This document shows, in pieces, positions 41,340 to 41,855 of a stretch of 41,855 nt of DNA. The translations under genes were made by a program, and so were the position numbers. The stretch's first letter is position 1, and each line of letters begins with the position of its first letter. The notes under the pieces are model-generated. The model was not told where the DNA came from. It did no database searches and worked only from the letters and a program-made list of their open reading frames with translations. Source of the DNA: CAYYWV01 sp964475385 (GTDB lineage Bacteria > Pseudomonadota > Alphaproteobacteria > JAAXGF01); assembly GCA_964475385.1 (NCBI GenBank), contig CAYYWV010000005.1, positions 1-41,855 of the forward strand, read 5' to 3'.

Positions 41340-41855
41340 ATGATCCGAGAAAGCGCAGCCCCCCTTCCCGCTGAGAGCGCCGCGCCCGCCGCCGGACTCG
41401 CCGCGCGCGACCAACGCGGCCCCCAGCGCCTCGTGATCGAGAGCCGGTTCGGCACGCTTGCGGTCGCGGCCGAGAATGCGATCGACTTCCCCAAGGGACT
41501 TGTAGGGTTCGAGGACTTCCGCGCCTACGCGCTCGCCGAGCTGTCCGATCGCCGCTACGCCCAGTTCCGGGTGCTTCAGTCGCTCGACGACCATAAGCTC
41601 GCCTTTCTGGTGCTTCCGCTCGATCCTGATGCGGGCGTCGTCGACCGCCGCGACCTTGCCGCGGCCTGCGAGACGCTCGGGATCGCGATTGCGGACCTCG
41701 CTATCCTGCTGGTGGTGACCATCCGACGCGACGGCGACGGCCAAGCCCAGGTTTCGGCGAACCTGCGGGCGCCGCTTCTGATCGACAGCGCGCGACGGCT
41801 GGGCTGGCAGTACGTGTTTCCCAACGACAGCTATCCGGTGCGGTATCCGATCTGA
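41340..41855 (+). CDS. fliW: Flagellar assembly factor FliW
   Basis: A 171-residue FliW. Family features: VIESRFGTLAVAAENAIDFPKGLVGFEDFRAYALAEL, FRVLQSLDDHKLAFLVLPLD, LAILLVVTIRRDGDGQAQVSANLRAPLLIDSARRLGWQYVFPNDSYPVRYPI. FliW is known to bind and inhibit CsrA and to bind flagellin. The ATG at 41340 has AAAGGT seven bases upstream; in-frame starts at 41325 and 41322 would add a few residues. The stop codon is the last three bases of the window. It follows flgL by 46 bases. csrA lies at 20251 in the same cluster. Confidence 0.93.
   Translation: MIRESAAPLPAESAAPAAGLAARDQRGPQRLVIESRFGTLAVAAENAIDFPKGLVGFEDFRAYALAELSDRRYAQFRVLQSLDDHKLAFLVLPLDPDAGVVDRRDLAAACETLGIAIADLAILLVVTIRRDGDGQAQVSANLRAPLLIDSARRLGWQYVFPNDSYPVRYPI

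Overview
The window is GC-rich, gene-dense DNA from an alphaproteobacterium, probably Rhodospirillales-like. Supporting signs are a CckA-type hybrid kinase, perfect TTAA-N7-TTAA (CtrA-type) boxes, an alphaproteobacterial SOS box (GTTC-N7-GTTC) beside recA, a FliX gene divergent from flgI, a single-cysteine DksA and a eukaryote-like NADP isocitrate dehydrogenase. Two runs of exactly 100 N show that this is a scaffolded draft or metagenome assembly.

Layout. Positions 1-13800 hold housekeeping and accessory genes: a partial GMC oxidoreductase, an FAH-family hydrolase, a methyltransferase, the phosphatidylethanolamine pair pssA-psd, a LysM/Ig-like envelope protein, a LOG-family protein whose start codon overlaps that of a divergent secreted protein, icd, alaS and recA. 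From 13965 to the right end almost everything is flagellar or chemotaxis: cckA; flgB-flgC-fliE-fliQ-fliR-flhB (minus strand); a lone HigA-like regulator and csrA; a FlhB-tail paralogue-unknown-fliO-fliP operon (plus); cheY-cheZ-MotB-like-MotB-like-AMIN/TPR (minus); fliL-fliM-DUF6468-motE (minus); flgF-flgG-flgA-flgH (plus); fliX-dksA (minus); and flgI-flgJ-flbY-flgK-flgL-fliW (plus).

How it fits together. The sequence supports a Caulobacter-style cascade. CckA is encoded here and is known to feed CtrA. CtrA-type boxes sit before fliX, before the fliO-fliP operon and, in near-consensus form, before cheY. FliX is known to couple basal-body assembly to the sigma-54 activator FlbD. Strong sigma-54 (-24/-12) promoters precede flgF and flgI, and each has GGCA-N5-TGCC dyads upstream, one centred exactly 95 bp from the -24 GG in both cases. 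CsrA and FliW, a known regulator-antagonist pair, lie about 21 kb apart in the same cluster. The least explained part is the five-gene cheY operon, with two dissimilar MotB-like proteins, no MotA and a very large periplasmic AMIN/TPR protein; it may encode a motor scaffold. I see no tRNA, rRNA, CRISPR array or insertion sequence. Functions rest on motifs read by eye; no database search was run.
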